Assembly: GCF_050624435.1 (NCBI RefSeq)
Contig: NC_134538.1
Span: 122,556,937-122,620,936, forward strand
Source of the DNA: Tenrec ecaudatus
Taxonomy: Eukaryota; Chordata; Mammalia; Afrosoricida; Tenrecidae
Length of the DNA stretch: 64,000 nucleotides
Direction: 5' to 3'
Shown: positions 25,637 through 37,470 of the stretch, in pieces
Layout of the letters: every line of letters begins with the position of its first letter
How positions within the stretch are numbered: position 1 is the first letter of the stretch
Translations under genes and position numbers: made by a program
Notes under the pieces: generated by a model
Told to the model about the DNA's origin: nothing
What the model saw: the letters and a program-made list of their open reading frames with translations, nothing else
The model's database searches: none

Positions 25637-25817
25637 ATGCATTGCCATCAAATTGATTCAGACTCAAAGAAGCTCTAGATGTGGTTTACGAGGCTTGGTA
25701 AAACTTTACTGGAACAGCCTCATCTTTCTCCTACGGAGGGCCGGGTGAGTTTGAACCACTGTCCTTGTGCTTAACAGCACGGCGCTTAGCCAACAGCACC
25801 AAGAGGGCTCCTTTTCC
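25637..25817 (-). mobile_element. AfroSINE
   Basis: Minus-oriented copy immediately behind an L1 tail: ttgccatcaaattgattcag (tail) to aagagggctcctt (head). Confidence 0.82.
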
Positions 25818-26149
25818 TCCACATGTCCCGTGACTGAGCTCACCGCCCCTCTTGACCCGTGTAAGTTATGGTGCAACAATAAAAAATAACAAATCTTTGA
25901 GGCTGATTATAAGTACTTGATCAACTATAAAGTGAGCACATAAAAACAGCTGATGGGTTTAAAAAGGAACGAGTAGAAGCAGAACATGGCGGATCAGAGT
26001 AGTTAACAGCGCTTGAGGTGGTGCTACCAAGGAATCACAGCATCCGTGGAAGGACACGATCATCCTCACTTTTCAGAGGAGGTATCTGAGGGTGCAGTGG
26101 AGTAGTAGCTAGGCTGGGATTGGAACTGACAGCTCTCTCTCTCTCTTTT

Positions 26150-26300
26150 CATTAAATACTTTTACTGACAGCTCTTGTCACAATCCATACATCCATCCAT
26201 TGTGTCAAGTACATTCGTACATATGTTGCCACTATCATTTTCAAAGCATTTTCTTTCTACTTGAGCCCTTGCTATCAGCTCCTCATTTTCCCCCTCCTGG
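26150..26300 (-). mobile_element. L1 3' end
   Basis: Reverse complement of the aataaaatgatt-type terminus: cagctcttgtcacaatccat, ccattgtgtcaagtacattc, tcaaagcattttctttctac, gctatcagctcctcattttc. Confidence 0.78.
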
Positions 26301-26827
26301 AACTGAGGTGTCTCACTTCTGAGATCTCTCTCTCGTCCAGTGCTGCCTCATTATCCACGTATCAGATCAGTTCTGCCCAAGTGTTCGTGTGATTTTACTG
26401 AAGTTCCAGTAGTTATGAGCATGTCGTTCCATGAACCATGATGTGTTGCTTACACAGGATGGTGGTTTTAACAAAACAGAGCAAGGCTGAAGAGAGAGGG
26501 AGAAAACCTTCAGAGAGGACACTGAATTTGAACTGGTCTTGAACAATGGACGAAGGCAAGAGAGATGGCATGTGATTCTGCACTGTGAAGTGAAAAGGTG
26601 ACAGTTAATGGAATATGTCCCAAACACTAGAAATTGTGCTTTCAGGGCAACATGAGCAGCATCGCAGAAGTCAAGGAGGGTCATGACTCGAACCACCACG
26701 AAAGGCAGATTCCAAACACCAGTGATTTGACCCTATCCCAAGCCTTTGTCCTATATGGGACTTCTGATCAAAATCACTCTGCTGGAAAAAATTCATATTG
26801 CATTCCATAAAAGAAATTGTATCCCTC

Positions 26828-27019
26828 TATAAATTATCAAGGGTTCATGAGGGAGGGAGGAGTGGGGGGATAGGGGGAGGGGAAAAAGGAAAATGAGGAG
26901 CTGATTCCGGGAGCCCAAGAATGATGAGGCCAACCAATGTATAGATGTGCATTACACAATTGATGTATGTGTGGATTGTGATAAGAGTTGTATGAGCCCC
27001 AATAAAATGATTAAAAAAA
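26828..27019 (+). mobile_element. L1 3' end
   Basis: ctataaattatcaagggttc through the G-rich tract, tgtggattgtgataagagtt and aataaaatgattaaaaaaat. A 7-bp repeat atccctc flanks it (26821, 27019), possibly a target duplication. Confidence 0.82.
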
Positions 27020-27194
27020 TCCCTCCCAGCACTAATTTGCTGTACCTCTATAAAACAGAAATGACAAGATTTATTTTCCCAACTAGGAACACTTGAAGGA
27101 TCATTAATACTCATAAGAAATGTCTCCAGAATTTTCTTTTGGGTAAGAAGCTCCGTAATTCAAATTGGTGTTCAAGTCTGAAGAGCAAATATCT

Positions 27195-27330
27195 TTTTTT
27201 AATCAATCATTTTATTGGGGGGCTCTTACAAATCTTATAACAATCCGCCATTCAATTATATTAAGAACACTGTACCTATGTTGCCATCAACATTTCCAAA
27301 ACGTTTTCTTTCTACTTGAGGGACGGCAAT
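27195..27330 (-). mobile_element. L1 3' end, short
   Basis: aatcattttattggggggct, then caatccgccattcaattata and aacgttttctttctacttga. Confidence 0.75.
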
Positions 27331-27693
27331 ATCTCAAGGAGACAAATTCTCTATAAAGGTCTCACTTAAAATTACACTTCAAGTGAAAATAGAAGATCAG
27401 TGGTTTCTTTTTCTCTGAGTAATATTTTAACTTTCAGTCACAATAATACATGCACGACAAGAAAGTAAGTATTGTGGAATAACTGCTACCAGACAGCCAC
27501 TGTTCCCTACCCACCCCACAATATAGCTATTTCCTCATTACTCTGCAGGCATTCGCTGATTTTTGCGAAATCGTGTGTTTCCTGGTGGGTGTACTTGTAA
27601 CTACACATATGAATGTTTCCACACGCATGCTGTTGGGATTCTGAATGTGATTTGTGGGGGGCTGTACTGAGCATTTCATGGGGCTCTTCTTAT

Positions 27694-28168
27694 AAGGAGC
27701 CCTGGTGGTGTCTCGGGTTGGGCTTTGGACTGCTAAGCACACGGCTGGTGCGTCAAATGCACAAACCCCTCCTTGGGAGAAAGGTAAGGCAGGCTGCTGT
27801 CATAACGATCCAGAGTCTGGGAAGCCCCCGGTAAGTTCACTGTGAGTCAAATGGACTCGGTGGCAGTGGGTGTGCGGTGCAGTCACCAGGGGCTTGGTTG
27901 CTAACCCCACACTTGGGCGTTCTAGCCCACCAACACCGTGGGAGAAGATAGGAAGCTCACAGAGCTTCCCTCTCTCTGCCGTGGAGTTGAGTCCGACTGA
28001 CAGTGACCCTGAGGACAGGGGAGCACTGCCTCTGCGGGTGTCCAAGGCTATCACTCTACAGGATTAGAAAGCTTCCTCTCTCTCCTGTGGCATGGCTGGA
28101 GGTTTTGAACTGCTGACCTTGAGGTTAGCAGACCAATGCATGACCCACTAACCCACCAGGGCTCCTCT
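27694..28168. mobile_element. AfroSINE cluster with an inverted pair
   Basis: 27694-27870 is plus (aaggagccctggtggtgtct ... agtcaaatggactcggtggc). 27870-27975 is a partial plus copy. 27978-28168 is minus, ending cccaccagggctcctct. Plus and minus copies face each other with almost no spacer, so the transcript could fold into a long imperfect hairpin. Confidence 0.8.
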
Positions 28169-28404
28169 CCATGCAGACGACAGCCTTAGAAACAAGACAC
28201 GGGGGGAGTTCAACTTGCTCTATAGTATGGGGTACTAGGAAATAAAATCACCTTGGAGGAATACATTTATTTGAGTGTAATTAGCATCTTTGCCCTTGAC
28301 ACTAAATGATAATTCCACCTTCCAGAAACTAATACCTTTCCAGATGTCCTCTAGGATAGAGAACGATTGCTCTAAATATTAAAATTGTACTGTTAGGTCT
28401 AATT

Positions 28405-28505
28405 TCTAAAAGATCTTACAGCTCTTCTTACAATCCATACCTCAATTGGATCAAGCATATTTGTACACATGTTGCCATCATTATTTTCTAAACGTTTAGC
28501 TTCGT
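28405..28505 (-). mobile_element. L1 3' end, short and diverged
   Basis: cagctcttcttacaatccat, ttggatcaagcatatttgta, ccatcattattttctaaacg. Confidence 0.65.
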
Positions 28506-30429
28506 ATAATTTTTACTTTGTGTACTGCTATTTTTCAATTAGGAAATTTATACATTGTAGATATCTAAATCTATAACAAATAGTTTATATTTTAGCAACA
28601 ATTTTATAGCCATATAAATGGAGTTCTAGGATATCAAGAGGGTGACTTGTGCTTGGTCCATTGGCCTTCAGAAAACACTTGGCGGATCCCTCGTTTTCTT
28701 CATGGCATTCTGTTTGTGCTATAAAACAGTATCAAAACAAAATAAAACCAAAAAACCGGTATCGTGTTAACTACTCTGTGGGGAATGGTGCGTTTGTGTG
28801 CGTGCGCGTGCACGTGCGTGCGTGTCTTAGATTACTGTCACTTTCTTTCACCCTCAGTAATCTCTCCTCTCAAAGCAGTCGTTATTGGAGCTGCTTTATA
28901 ACATCCCAGGTTTTCTATGTATGTCAGGATATACGCGACCATATGTTTTTCTTTTAAGACTAAGAATCAAATGGACTATTCTGTTGATCTGGGGTCAAAT
29001 CTATCATTTAGATATATTTTCCAGAAGAGGCCTGTTCCCTGAATATAAGGGTGACTAGCAGGCTTTGTGTCCCGAGGGGGCTTTGTTGACTGCTTCCATC
29101 CCATCAGGAGGGGTGGGGGCTGGGGATGGGGCTGAGGGAGGAGCTGGCTTTGAGGTTAGGGCACACCCCCTTCTTGGAGTGCGATAGGGTTTGCCCTGAG
29201 TGCCAGCACTTATATTTGAAGCCCCAGCTCTGCCCTCCTTCCCTCAAACACGCGAGGCCACCACACTGATTTCGACTCACAGGGACCCTGTGAGACACAG
29301 CAGAACTGCCCCCGTGGGTCTCCACGGCTGTCTGTCAGTCTGTTAGGAGCAGAAAGTCTGGCTCAACCCTGAAGACTTTCCATCTGCACTTGCTCTCTGT
29401 GCACCTTGATTCCAAGCCCACAGCTTCCCTGGGATCCTCTTCCCAGCCACCCTACTCCCATCACCCACAGTCCTTCTTATGCTGGCTGCTGACCTGTTTC
29501 CATCCATCAGCTCGCCTCCACACATTTGCCTCCCCAATCTCTTCAGAATTTTCCCACTCAGTGTAATTCTACAAAAGAACCCAACCCATCGTTGTCGGGT
29601 CAATTCAGCACAGTGCATTTGACAGCCATTTAGACGGAGCTCTAGAACAGAGAGAGGGGGACTGCGCGGCCAAATAGTGCCTGGCTGGTTATGAGTTTCC
29701 ACTTTACAAACTGGTCAATTGAGCGTGTGCTTAATCTAAGTTGTATGGTCAAGGATATTAAAGCATTCCCAATAGAACAATGAAGAGAGGTTACATTTAG
29801 CGGGTGAAATGAAGGCTAATTTTATTTTCTTCTTGGGATTTCCTTTCTAAGTTTTCCACAGTCAAAAGCTGCATAAGTGTCCAATGCAGACAACAGGAGT
29901 AAAAGGTGCTTTCGCGAGCCCGTCTGGGAGGAGTCTGCAAACACCTTTGCAGAAGCCCTTGGCATTTGAGGAAAAATGAGCTCTGCCCAGGCATCACCGA
30001 GAATCCCTAAAGTAGAGCACACCCTGCTTTGGGAGAGGATGTAGGGAAGCTGCGTGACTGCGCCAAGTCGCCATGCTTGTTTGTGTGACATGCTTGACAC
30101 ACACTCCTGGGGAGAAGAGATTATTGCCAATTAAGCATATCAGGCCCTTAGACTTGTTCTCCAATAGCAGCTGAAACCGGAACTAGTAGGAGTCCATTGA
30201 AGGCATCACAACTTGCACCATCTGAATGGGTCAGGTGGACAATGACAGTGACTGAGGTGGACCAGGTGTGTCTGTATCAGTCTGGCAAGCATATGCTCCG
30301 CCCACAGTGGTCATCTGCTATTAGCTGTAGCTGAATGTCGGGTCAGCTGTCCACTTAAATGTTTTCTTTACATTAAGACTCAATTTATAGAGAGGACTAC
30401 ACATAAGTGAAGTGAGTTTTACTGGGCTA

Positions 30430-31010
30430 TAGAGAGAACATTTGCATTATCCAAGAATGTTCCCTGGTTCTCTACCCAGTCTTCTACACAGCCAATCCTG
30501 CCACAGTCCTCCCTGGGCACACTCCGCCCCGAGCTCTACCACATCGTTTCCATCTATTCGGAAGCCTCACACAGCACCCCCTCTACTAGTGCCGCATTGC
30601 AGGAGAGCATTTCTATCAGAACCATTTCAGAAGCACTTCACAATGGTGTCGGCTCCCCAGTTTTACAGGCACCAGGCAATGATGGTAACTAAGCACGCCA
30701 TGTTGTACAACCTGACCAGTAACCATTCCCACATGGTTTTCATCTCTTAACAAAATTCGGACACACACCCCCACCTCCGCCAAGCAATGACTCCTCATTT
30801 CACCCCTGAGACATCCCTGGCAATTTTAACCTCATTAATAAACACTGGTCTCGAGGCATTTGCCTAGTCTAGATATTTTATATAAATAGGATTATACAAT
30901 ATCTGTTCTTCAGTGTCTGACTGGTTTCACTCAGCATGAACTTTCTAAGTTCATTTATGTCATAGCATGACTTCCATCCTCTAAAGAGGAGTTGAAATTA
31001 CATTTTTATA
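30430..31010 (-). mobile_element. Old L1 (L1M-type) 3' region
   Basis: taaataggattatacaatat, gtttcactcagcatgaactt and the neighbouring C-rich sequence resemble the reverse complement of the 3' end of ancient mammalian L1s. Strongly diverged. Confidence 0.5.
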
Positions 31011-31094
31011 AATATGCTTTTAATTTTTTAATGTTGAAAACCAAAACAAATTTTAATAAAATAATGCATAAACCAAACGTTTAAAAAAAACCTG

Positions 31095-31890
31095 CCCCTT
31101 TTCTTTGCTGATGTCATTTCCTCCTGCTTCCTTGCTCTGCTCTAGCTGTTTTGTCAACTCTCCAAGGGCACACCGGCTCAGGGCCTTGGTACTAGCTAGA
31201 ATGCTATACTCCCAGATAGGCCTCACAACTTTTCTCACCTTCAGGTCTACATTCAATGTCACTTCCTTAGGGTAAGCCTTTTCTGACACTATTTTCAAAA
31301 TGGCAACGACCAAACTCCACTGCCTTCTTGGCTTCTTCCTGCGTAGCATTTATTATCATCTCACATATTGTATGAGGAATCCAGGTGTCACAGTGGGTAA
31401 GCATTTAGCTGCTAAGGGCAAGGGTGGCAGTTCAAACCCACCAGCTACTCCAGGGAAGAAAGACAAGGCTTTCTTTTCCTGCAAGATTTACAATCTCAGA
31501 GACTCACGGGGTCAGTTCTACTGTCTTACAGGGGCTCTCTGAGTTGGAATCTACTCAATGGGAAGGAGTTGGTGCTTGCTTGTTTTTAAGTTTGCAAACG
31601 ATATCTTGGTAAAGTATGAGGTGACCAAAGAAGAGAAAGAATCTCAAGGCGATGGATTGGTGCAGTGGCTGCAACAGTGGGCTCAAACTTCACAACGATG
31701 GTAAGGACGGAGCACGACCCGGCAGTGCTTCCTTCTGCTGAAGTAGAGTGAGTACCTTTGAATTAGAGCCACCTTGACATCCGGCAGATTGCGCTTCCCT
31801 GTTTACATTCCTCCCCTCTGCACTCAGAATGCAAGCTACGTGAGGGCAGGGTCATAGTCCGAACTCATTAGCTATGTGCTGACGAAATAA
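31095..31890 (+). mobile_element. L2 LINE 3' end, interrupted
   Basis: 31095-31300 (tctacattcaatgtcacttc, gggtaagccttttctgacac) and 31785-31890 (aatgcaagctacgtgagggc) are the two halves of an L2 terminus. An AfroSINE and an RTE 3' fragment lie between them. Confidence 0.6.
31376..31572 (+). mobile_element. AfroSINE inside L2
   Basis: Head ggaatccaggtgtcacagtg, B-box region ggcagttcaaacccaccagc, tail ctgagttggaatctactcaa. A plus-strand RTE 3' fragment follows at about 31650-31745 (gtgcagtggctgcaacagtg). Confidence 0.85.
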
Positions 31891-33875
31891 TTCACTGAAG
31901 GAAAAGCAGGGAGGAAGAAAATCCCTGCTAACTTTGGAGATCGGTATTGAAAGTAAACAACCAAACAGGAAGTTAAGAAATTTTAAAAATCATTTTTAGT
32001 TACTTTATAAGGGTTCATTGTTTGGGAGAAATAAAGACGAAAACTAAAGATAATCCTACGCGAACTAATGAGAATACCAAGGACAGCACAGCTCTATTTT
32101 TCCTACTGCAAAAATTAGACGGGGTGGGGGTGGGGAGGAGTTGGTATAGCATTGATGATTATATAATCTCACCTGATGGGATTGACCAACAGAACCGAAT
32201 GTGGATAGATACACTGGAATGAGTACGATGTCAATAAAAATATTTAAAAAATAGATTTGTGGGGATAAATGCTTATAGGGAAACACAGAGATGAGCTCTT
32301 AGGTTTAATAATTTAGGTAAAGTTACAGAGACAGCGCCCACTGTTTCCTAGGGTACTAATGCTACACCAATTCCTTCTGAGCAGTAGGTAAAGAATGACC
32401 TCCTTCTCCTCCTTAGTGCCTTCCCATCTGGGATCAGCACATGTCTCTCTCTTTTAATCATGTGACTGACATCCATACTACACATAGTCAGGTGTTTTTC
32501 TCTGCCTATAAGTGCTTTGGGTTCTGGAGAATTAAGGGGGTGAAAGAGTAGGACACATGGAAATAACTTGTGTGGACCACACCTTGATATGTTATGGCCC
32601 CAAATCTAAGAATTATTTTCAAAGTGTAAGAGCTTCTACCGAATTTGCAATGTAATGACCACAAAGTGAGGTCCCAGCAAATGATTAAGTAAACAACGTG
32701 CTCTTTTTTTCCTACCCCGGTTCAGGTAACCCAATAGTCCACCACTACCTGAGAAGGTGTGAGGATCATTTTTTATCTCTGTTTGGACACAGATGCTCAC
32801 ATTTCAGCAACGATCAAGGCGATCATCCTTGTCCCTTGCTGACACCTTCCCTCCCACCCCAACAAGTCACAGTTGATATTGAGGCAAAAATTTCAATAGG
32901 CTACTGAAGCCTGGCACAGACACCGAGAGAGGAGATAGGATCTCCTCTGGGGGCCTTTAGGAACAGCTGATAACTGGGGACGGGCAGGGTTACACCCAGT
33001 TCAGTCCTTCAAAATACACTGAGTGCAGAGAACTCTGCAAGGGATTGTGGGAAAACGACTGCTGGGAAGGCACAGCACTTCCTTGAATTAAGCTGAATAA
33101 CAGGCACTGCTCTTCGAAAGGCAGGTTTAGGCTTCAGTGCCGCGGAGTGTATACACATGACTGCACATGAACACGGATTCTAGCCTTTGTTGACACAATC
33201 TTAGAATCAGTTCTCAGTGACAACTTAGCGCAGTGATTTGTTTATATATGTATAACAGTGTTATTGGTATATACTTCAAATGTCATACAATTTTATCATG
33301 CACTCATATTAAGAAGATGTTCACAGTCACCCTCAAATCAATTTCAGAACATTCTCTTTTCCTTTTCATGGCTGGGAGCTCCCCGTGTCCCCCTAGCCTT
33401 CCCTCCCATGCCCCTATCCAGTTATTGCCTCCTTCTATCTCCCTGTCCTGGATTTCATACACAGAAAATCATACAACACACAAACAAGAAGCAAGCAAAC
33501 ACACAATAAAAACAATGACTAGGAAAACCTCAATTAAAAAAAGCTGAAAATACTAGAAGCTGAAACAACTTTAAAATGGGCCAAAAGAGAGATCAAATGA
33601 TAAACTATTGCATTTTAACCTAACTATATCTGCCATCGTCGACTTCATAATGCTCTCTAATTAGCTCAGTGATCCCTAACCTTGGCTGCATATTAGTATT
33701 TTCTAGACCTACTTTAGACCAGTCCAGAAGCTCTGCACCAGCATTTTTGAAGACAAACAAGAAAACTTACCAATTTTTTAATGGAACTATACATCTTCTA
33801 TGAGAGTAGGCCAAAAAAGCATTGCTAGGAAAAAATATACCAACCTCCACTAAACAAAAATATCAAAATGAGAAG

Positions 33876-34370
33876 CTATTGTTTCTTGAAATGTGCCTCA
33901 TCTAGGTCTACACACGGCTGGAGGCAGTGTTTCCACTCTCTTCTCTGAAGAGTTCTGTGCTCCTTGATTTCCACCAAGCCCACGCTGCAGTTGGGGCATC
34001 CCAAGGGACTCAAACTGTGTTTAAGTGTTCTCTGAGGTTTGGGGAACAAAAGAGGTCTCAAGAGAAGATCAGAGTATGGGGTGGGTACGGTAACGTTTCC
34101 CGAGGAAATTCTCCTGTGCAGTTGCATTGTCAGGAATAGGAACTTCTCCTGTCTTTTTTTTTTTCTCTTCCAATTTTTTTAAAACTTCTTCCCAAGAAAC
34201 CTACATGATCTACCTGTGTCCTTCAAGCAAATCTGTCAAGTCTTTCCCTGTGGTATCACCCCGAAGCAGTCACTGTAACCTTCGGAGCTGACCTTTGTGC
34301 CGGGAATCGAACTGGCCCAGAAGATTTCCTGCCAAAGCCACTGCTCTGGCTGGCGTTATTTATTTATTTA
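33876..34370 (-). mobile_element. Mariner-type transposase remnant
   Basis: Minus-strand fragments contain PDNATAQE (the HDNA-type catalytic block), PYSDLLLRPLLFPKPQRTLK (the PYSPDLAP...FLFPKLK block) and a C-terminal WKHCLQPCVDLDEAHFKK (the RW..C....G.YFE block). The order matches Tc1/mariner DD34D transposases. The third catalytic Asp context is altered, and stops and frameshifts are present, so it is an inactive fossil. Confidence 0.65.
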
Positions 34371-34389
34371 AAAGGCAGCCTACTAGGAC

Positions 34390-34592
34390 TAAAGCAGCCC
34401 AGGTGGCATGGTGCTCATACATGGTGCTTCTAAGTCCAAGGTCAGCAGTTCCAAACCACTAGCTGCTCCTTGGGAGAAAGTTGAGCTTTCTACTTCTGTG
34501 AAGAGTTACAGTCTCAGAAAGCCACAGGGTCAGTTCTAACCCGTCCTATAGGGTGGCTATGGGGCAGCATCCACTTGATGGCAGTGATGTTT
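34390..34592 (+). mobile_element. AfroSINE
   Basis: agcccaggtggcatggtgct, aaggtcagcagttccaaacc, gagaaagttgagctttctac, tcagttctaacccgtcctat and acttgatggcagtgatgtt. Confidence 0.85.
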
Positions 34593-34664
34593 GTTTTTTT
34601 TAGTGGGATTAAGGCATGCATACCTGAAAGAACTTGTCTGCAGCCCTCCACCGATTGCAGAGAT

Positions 34665-34697
34665 GTTTATTCCAAACATCCTTTGTTTGGAATAAAC
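34665..34697. repeat. Perfect 14-bp inverted repeat
   Basis: GTTTATTCCAAACA (34665-34678), a 5-nt loop, then TGTTTGGAATAAAC (34684-34697). No neighbouring bases extend the pairing. Confidence 0.9.
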
Positions 34698-34754
34698 CTG
34701 CGCATGCATTAACGGAAACACTAATAGCAGCACTTTTTGACTTGTCCATATTTG

Positions 34755-34848
34755 TGGAAAAATTGAGGCTCAAAGAATTTAATAGATTTGCAACTTGCCA
34801 CGATCACACAGACGTCGTCAGTGGCAGAGCTTGCGTTCAAAGCATGAT
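34755..34848 (-). mobile_element. MIR SINE
   Basis: aaaattgaggctcaaagaat, caacttgccacgatcacaca and gtcagtggcagagcttgcgt form the MIR core in minus orientation. Confidence 0.75.
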
Positions 34849-35328
34849 TTCCAGGGATTTATTCATCACATACATGTCTCCCTGTGACACCATAGTTGCC
34901 AATATCTAGGGATCAGTTCAGCTGTGATGGTTGTGGCATATTCACTCTGATTCTTTTCTTCCAACTCAGCGGAGGGTGTGTGAGTCAGAAATTCTTTGAT
35001 CCAGCACACACACACCCATTTTGCTCAGGTGGCCTCTACTTACGCAGATCAAATGGGCAGCCCACCGGGGAGCGCCAGGGCAGGTCAGCGAACCGTCGGT
35101 CACCGGGCTCAGAGCTGGAGAGGGAAGGCCGCAAGCCTCTGCCCTGAGCAGGGAAGAGGAAATGACAGTTAATCTAGCAGCTATTGGTGGATTCTTTGAA
35201 CAAATTTAAGTCCAAAATATCTCTTAACGCTGTCCTTCCATTCCTAACACCAAGCCCGTTCTCCCAAGACACAGTCATTGCTATCTCAGTGGGCTGGCGT
35301 GAAGCATGAACAAGATTTACATAATGAA

Positions 35329-35330
<2 letters not shown>

Positions 35331-35361
<31 letters not shown>
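35331..35361. repeat. (GT)n microsatellite
   Basis: About 15 GT units, some 340 bp from candidate exon 2. Confidence 0.95.
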
Positions 35362-35363
<2 letters not shown>

Positions 35364-35699
35364 TGTGGCTACGAAAGGTGGTACGTGAGACACTGTGTCC
35401 TGAATTGCTCGTCAGTACTGCCAGCCAGTCCTCTCAGTACTTTCCTCGAGTAGAGCAAAAAAACAGGGAAAAATAAGACGTCTTTATAAAGTTCATAACA
35501 GAAGCGGATCTTGATCAATTCAAAAGTGAATAGGGCTCATCCGTCACAAGTAATCCAATCACCCCTCATTTGTCCACAGACAGCTTATGGATTCAAAAGG
35601 ACAGCTCTTTATTGAACTTGAAAGTAAATGAAATCAGTCACTTAGTTAACGACCAACTAACCATGACACGTTTGTGGATCTCCCCACATCCGTGCTTAC

Positions 35700-35835
35700 C
35701 TCGCGTTTCCCTTCAGCCACCTGGGACCGGTGCCAGTTGCCCCGGCCAGGCCTCTGCCGCAAGGGGACCCCTTGCTTACCTTGAACAAGCGCACTGTTCT
35801 CAAGCAAGGCTGCATAACCTGGAGGCGCGTGACGT
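35700..35835 (-). other. Candidate SLC26A5 non-coding exon 2, two possible donors
   Basis: On the minus strand a good acceptor (attgcattgcttcag) is followed by ACGTCACGCGCCTCCAGG and then by two strong donors: CAAG|gtaagc, giving an exon of 56 nt (35780-35835), and CGAG|gtaagc, giving 136 nt (35700-35835). The block is free of recognisable repeats and more GC-rich than its surroundings, and it lies between the first coding exon and the CpG island. Prestin genes have two untranslated 5' exons, so this fits exon 2. I cannot recall the orthologous UTR sequence, so the assignment rests on splice-site quality and position only. Confidence 0.4.
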
Positions 35836-37264
35836 CTGAAGCAATGCAATATTTTGAATGTGTGTGTACGTTTTTATTCTGGGAATAAAGGCCCTAACAT
35901 TTTCCAGGTTTGGGGTTTTTTCAAAGCCTTATGCCCTCTGCCCAGATTGTTCTCCCAAATGCAACTGCTCTCAAAGGTGAAGCCGAGGGAGAAGATGGTG
36001 GTTTTGAGGGCCTACAATGAAAACTTTTATAAAAGGAATCCCTGGAATTCTCCAAATGAAGGAATTGCAAGATTTTGTGAAAATTGGAACTGAATGGATT
36101 CAGCTGGTTCACACCAGCTGGGCAGAACAGATACCCAATTTTTGTTGATTTTTGCAAACCAGTTGTTAAAATGGCATGTGTGATCAAGGTTCTTTAAGGT
36201 GGGCGTCTGGACAGTGGCCCAGTATGGAAATCACAAATCAACATTTCTTACTCTTTTTTAAAAAGGTACCTCTTTTACTGTTCTTGCTTCAGTATGAACT
36301 GTATGAACTAATAAACTATCTTTTGGTATGTCATCAAAAAATACTTAAAACGGTCATTAGGGCACCAAATTCGTTAAAGAATTTGAATTCCACCACTAGC
36401 CCTATCCCCAAGAGATCATGCATATGAAATATAACTTGGGTGGGGGCTGGCGGTCCACTTCCCCATGCTGATTCAGTCTTTGATGTACAAGATTTCACTG
36501 GTTTGAAACCAGAGAAAAGAACAATCCATGTCTTAAGCTTTTTGTTGATATTTCACTTTATTCATCAACAATGATGCACACGGCAGGGAGACGGGCATAT
36601 CTTCTGAGCTCAGACATAGCAGTTCTTAGAAAAGCATTTACTTTGCAATTTCTCTCATGTAGAAAACCCAACGTAGTTGATGAAATGGTTAGGATAAAAA
36701 CAAACAAACCAAAATAGTTGATAAAAATGGTGGTTGGGAGCCAGGAGAAACAGTTTTTAAAATCAGATGAAAACTGCTGATTTTGCTTTTTACTGGGCAG
36801 TACACGCCGGCACGAACCCAGCGGCAGCACTGTCGGCTGACCCTCTTCTCTCATTCATTCTCGCAGCTGAGAAGAGACTGGTCCTCGGACGATACTCCAA
36901 TACTCGCTGGATTGAGTCAATTCTTTTGGTATCGCTCATAAATTAATGAGGACCGTGTAACTCTGTATAGTTTCGGAGTAGTTAAAGAGAGAGAGAAAAA
37001 GAAATGCTATGTAACAGAATTGGGGCTTCAGGTGTTACTTAATAGACCAGAGTGCTTTCCAGCAATGCACTTAAGGTATCAGCCATAGCAACCTTACCTA
37101 GGGAGTCTTCACCCCAAGTTTCTTTCTCATGCAAATTAGTTTGACTCTTGCTCTCCTACTCTAGTCTCTGCCTGCACATCCACAGATGGAAAGCAACCCA
37201 CTCCAGGGCACCGAAGGACAGCTATAGTTAGCTAGCAAGTGGCAGGCCCTGGCTAGAAGCTGAT

Positions 37265-37470
37265 GAGCGACCAGAGTGTCTCTCCCAGTGCAGACTATCA
37301 GGAGCTGGTGGCTGCTAACCACAAGCAGCTCAAAACCACCTAGGGAGAGAGAAGGGGCTTCCCACCCTGGCGCAGAGCGAGTCTCTGAGAGCTGCAGGGA
37401 TAGTTCTACCCTGTCCTACAGGGTCACCATGAGTCAGCGTGGACTGGATGACAGTGACGTGGGCTTTTAC
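37265..37470 (+). mobile_element. AfroSINE
   Basis: gtggctgctaaccacaagca, agagagaaggggcttcccac, gttctaccctgtcctacagg, gtcaccatgagtcagcgtgg. Confidence 0.82.

Larger units (their letters stand above)
15667..35699 (-). other. SLC26A5 intron 2 (inferred), repeat-dense
   Basis: About 20 kb without a recognisable coding exon. Annotated repeats cover much of it. Stretches in which I see nothing identifiable: 16000-16270, 17700-18120, 18440-18940, 21000-22080, 22870-23420, 24440-24950, 25820-26150, 26300-26820, 27330-27690, 28500-29250, 29350-30430, 31900-33240, 34860-35330 and 35360-35699. The bound at 35699 depends on the candidate exon 2. Confidence 0.55.

Noticed and set aside
34141-34200. Pyrimidine-rich tract considered as a splice acceptor region
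   Set aside because: It lies inside the mariner remnant, and no exon with sense follows it on either strand.
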